DNA of 64,000 nucleotides, taken from assembly GCA_024734555.1 (NCBI GenBank), contig JANPWX010000008.1, forward strand, positions 7,307,933-7,371,932, in the 5' to 3' direction. Positions 61,185 through 64,000 of the stretch are shown one piece after another; position 1 is the first letter of the stretch, and each line of letters opens with the position of its first letter. This DNA is from Trochalopteron elliotii (lineage: Eukaryota > Chordata > Aves > Passeriformes > Leiothrichidae). A program made the position numbers and the translations under genes. The notes under the pieces are model-generated. The model had not been told where the DNA came from and did no database searches. It saw only the letters and a list, made by a program, of their open reading frames with translations.

Positions 61185-62974
61185 CTTTTGGAGATAATTA
61201 ATATGTTCAGGGAAATGCTGAACTTCAGAAGCAGCATATTTTTGGGGTGAATAATTATTATGTGTGTGTCACATATACCACAGGATTGTCTTAGACAAAA
61301 GGAATATCTCAAAACATTGAATAAGTAACCTTTACAGGAGATTAAACGTTCTAATTATTGGAATTTTGAATAGCACTCAGTGGTGTTTATTTTGCATATA
61401 CCTTATGGGGAGCTCAAGGTCTTATAAGAAAAAGAAAATTTTGAATAATAAGTTATCACTGGAGAAAGATGTATTTATTCCTTTGGTATTTAAAAAACAT
61501 CAAAGATTTCTTCTTGCAGTGACATACTATAATGATGTCAAGATCTTAAAAAAAGACCAGGATATTAATGAGATAGAAAGCTCGTTCAATGGATGAACTG
61601 TTGATAAAATGTCATTCTCACACAGCAAGTAATTTTTCTTAAGATATTAGGAGGCACTAATGCCTCAGGTGTTTGCTCATGAAGACATAACTAAAAAAGT
61701 CTGAAACACTACAAGCATTTTATTGCTGATCTGTGAAACATGAGAAGTGACCAGCTCATTAATTACTGTAGTTCACTGACTGCACTCAAGAACTATGACA
61801 GGTTTTTAGATTTAAAGATACTTTGAGTAAATGCAATTTGATATATTAAAAGCCTTTAAAATGAACAAGCCTGTAAAAAAAAAAGATCTTACTGACAGCT
61901 TGCTCACTTTGATGGACACAGTACTGTATATAGAGACTTTACCAATATCCAGCAATGTCTAAAGGGGCTCACTTTAAGAAGTAGCCCAGCGTTGAAGAGA
62001 GTTGGCAAAGGAAGTCTGAAGTCCCAATGATTTGTAGTTTGATCTCTACTAATATTTGCAAAGGCAAGGAATCCCTTTAGAAATAGTTCAAGGAGGAAAT
62101 GGGAATAGGTGATTTAGAAGCTGGTTTGGTTTACATAGAGATTCATACATAGAAAGATTCATTTGAGGGAGTGGAGAGGCTTGGTAGGTATTCTTTTGGA
62201 ATTACCGGTATTTTCCTCATTTGCTGCCTACTGGGAACACTACAGGGAAGGGGCTTTTCTTCCACAGGGAAGCTCTTCCATGCCCACCAGACTCTGATCA
62301 AATATCATCTCTGTAACCTCTGTTTTCCTCTTGCACTGAGCAAGGATTGCAGGGTTTCATATACCAGCACCATGCCCAGCACTACCCTGCACAGGAGATG
62401 AAAATGTAGGTGTCTGTGCAGTAGTTCTCAGCAAAGGATCCCCGACAGCTAAAAAGTATTTGAACTGACACTGTTAAAAAAAGTAAGCCTATCACTGTGT
62501 TTTGTCAGTTCTTGACCTAGTTTCAAGTCCAAAACAAGTGCTGGTTTTAGGCTGGTGGACAGAAGGAGGAAGTTATTCAAGTGTTTTAAAATCTAAAAGA
62601 AGAACAAATCAAGTTCAATTAAAAAGAATTATCTGGGATGTGAAGAAAAAAGGCTTCAACTTAATTTAAACTTTATTTGCCTTAGAAGAGATGAAAATCC
62701 CTGTTCCACTGCTGACAAGTGGGATGTTCTTCTCCATTCTCATTTATCTCAAGTGCCAGAAAGAGTAGGATTATTGAGAGGTAAATAGGTCTATTGGAAG
62801 AAAAAGAGTATAAATGCTGAAAAATTACATAAAGAAACAGACAATTTAGTCAAAAAGTAATATGCAAGTGCTGCTTCTGTACAGTTCCATTATTAAAAAA
62901 TTTCATCATTTATTTGCGAAGTACCACAAATTCTTCAGTCCTCATTTGGAATTTACAAACTACCCTGATTTCCT

Positions 62975-62990
62975 CATTTATTTATTTATT
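62975..62990. repeat. (ATTT)n short run
   Basis: Three to four ATTT units ending in ATTATAAT. Confidence 0.8.
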
Positions 62991-63249
62991 ATAATACAGG
63001 GTTCTTCAAAACTTTTACAGTTCATTTCTAACTTGATCTGTTTGGAATGCTACAAAGTTTAGTCTTAATTATTAATTTGTGGGGTAGTAATGCATTTTTA
63101 AGAACACTTGCAACACGCCTTTAGTGTATTTTACTCCATATCATAGACATGTACATTTGTCCCACCTTTTACTTTGGCAGGGTTTTAACTCCTTTTAACT
63201 GGATCAAGTGAGTTTGTATTTTGCCTGGCTAGATTTTCTCCTCCTCCTG

Positions 63250-63264
63250 TATTGTATTGTATTG
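63250..63264. repeat. (TATTG)3 pentanucleotide repeat
   Basis: Three perfect TATTG units. Confidence 0.9.
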
Positions 63265-64000
63265 CACCTATAGGCAAGTGCAATTACCAAGTGGGGGTAA
63301 CTAGGGTATACATGATCTATGCCTGGTAAGTCTTTTATTTCTGTGCAGTGCTGGGTTTTAACTTCAGTGGGATGCTGAGCTGCAATCACAGTGGGAATTC
63401 AGTCCTAGCTGAGACAGACATGGGGAGCACAGTGGTGTCCTGATCTGTGAGGGTGTGGAGGCTGCCACTAGTCTGTCAGAAGTGGAGCTTAACTTTGGTT
63501 TCAGTCCCACTGGGAAAAATAAGAGATGATAATTGCTTTAGAAGAGAGACTGTTCTACACAGTATGATTTGGAGCCAAATATTGATCATTTAGAATGTAC
63601 TGAATAAATAGCTTTTTGTTACAATGAATAAAATGAATGGAAGGAAAAATTAGCTTAACTGGAAAATTGTAATGCAGCATATCTGCAACATTTCTCTCTT
63701 TCTATTTTATCAGAGGCCTGAAGCTTCAATGTTACTAAGATTAGTCTGGAATTGAGTGTTAAGTATCTTCAATTAGAAAATTTTAATTAATTGTAATTCC
63801 TAAAAGAATTAAGAGATTTTGGATTCCTTTTGTATAAATTCATTTCCTAATGAGTCGGTGTGGCAATTTTGGGAAGGATGCATTGTAATTTTCATGTATA
63901 TCAAAATATAGAGACACTTTTAACTGCAATTCTGAAACAAGTTTGTTATAGAGCTATCCACAACCTTCCTGTGCTCCGTTTAAAGAGAAGGAAATCATAA

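Larger units (their letters stand above)
56687..64000. other. Non-coding interval
   Basis: Besides the GATA cluster and simple repeats, this is unique AT-rich sequence. Overlapping frames near 59664-60009 on both strands and at 59197-59592 are unrecognised. GC-richer patches at 62190-62400 and 63310-63490 may be very old repeats but show no family signature. Confidence 0.5.

Noticed and set aside
1..64000. CRISPR arrays, bacterial operons, tRNA or rRNA genes
   Set aside because: No regularly spaced repeats, tRNA B-box-like words in cloverleaf context, or rRNA motifs were seen; the sequence is eukaryotic nuclear DNA.

Overview
The window looks like nuclear DNA from a bird: AT-rich, CpG-poor, and without bacterial-style gene packing. 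The main evidence is a set of CR1 LINE retrotransposon fragments in both orientations (about 1907-2298, 6916-7392, 40600-40975, 43631-44080 and 49385-50165, plus a weaker one near 10550-10720). Two of them carry the 3' end type and decayed (ATTCTATG) octamers usual in bird CR1s. A 352-bp solo LTR at 46785-47136 and many A-rich tracts interrupted by CAA/CCA fit the same picture. Species and chromosome cannot be told from the sequence alone.

I found no protein-coding gene or exon that I can defend, and no tRNA, rRNA or CRISPR array. Open frames on both strands are short. The four longest (141-154 codons) are unrecognised and not supported by paired splice sites or family motifs. The simplest reading is a gene desert or a very large intron. 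If it has a function, it is probably in regulatory non-coding elements.

Layout. 1-1.9 kb: unique sequence with an A13T7 junction, a 27-T tract and a CpG-bearing palindrome at 1051-1066. 1.9-2.3 kb: CR1 with a 3' end. 2.3-6.9 kb: unique. 6.9-7.4 kb: the best preserved CR1, minus strand. 7.4-10.5 kb: unique, with an enhancer-like block at 8.44-8.96 kb. 10.5-28.6 kb: unique apart from a faint CR1 and a coding-like fossil at 16.54-16.86 kb. 28.6-29.0 kb: a fossil resembling the Gag of a Ty3/gypsy-like retroelement. 29-36.9 kb: unique, with a hairpin and AP-1/CRE-like cluster at 33.6 kb and a 42-bp tandem duplication at 34.5 kb. 36.9-37.2 kb: two hairpins, one with a 29-bp stem. 40.6-41.0 kb: ancient CR1 reverse transcriptase. 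42.68-43.13 kb: a minus-strand, frameshifted coding-like stretch. 43.6-44.1 kb: CR1. 45.1 kb: transcription-factor motif cluster. 46.8-47.1 kb: solo LTR with a GAATG target duplication. 48.3 kb: GAGA-loop hairpin. 49.4-50.2 kb: CR1 interior lacking its 3' end. 50.2-64 kb: unique, with a strong G-quadruplex motif at 56.67 kb and a GATA cluster at 57.6 kb.

Because no genes are identified there is no pathway to describe. The best leads are the Gag-like fossil, the 29-bp hairpin, the two unassigned coding-like fossils and the motif-dense blocks. All repeat-family names come from recognising motifs by eye; no database search was run.
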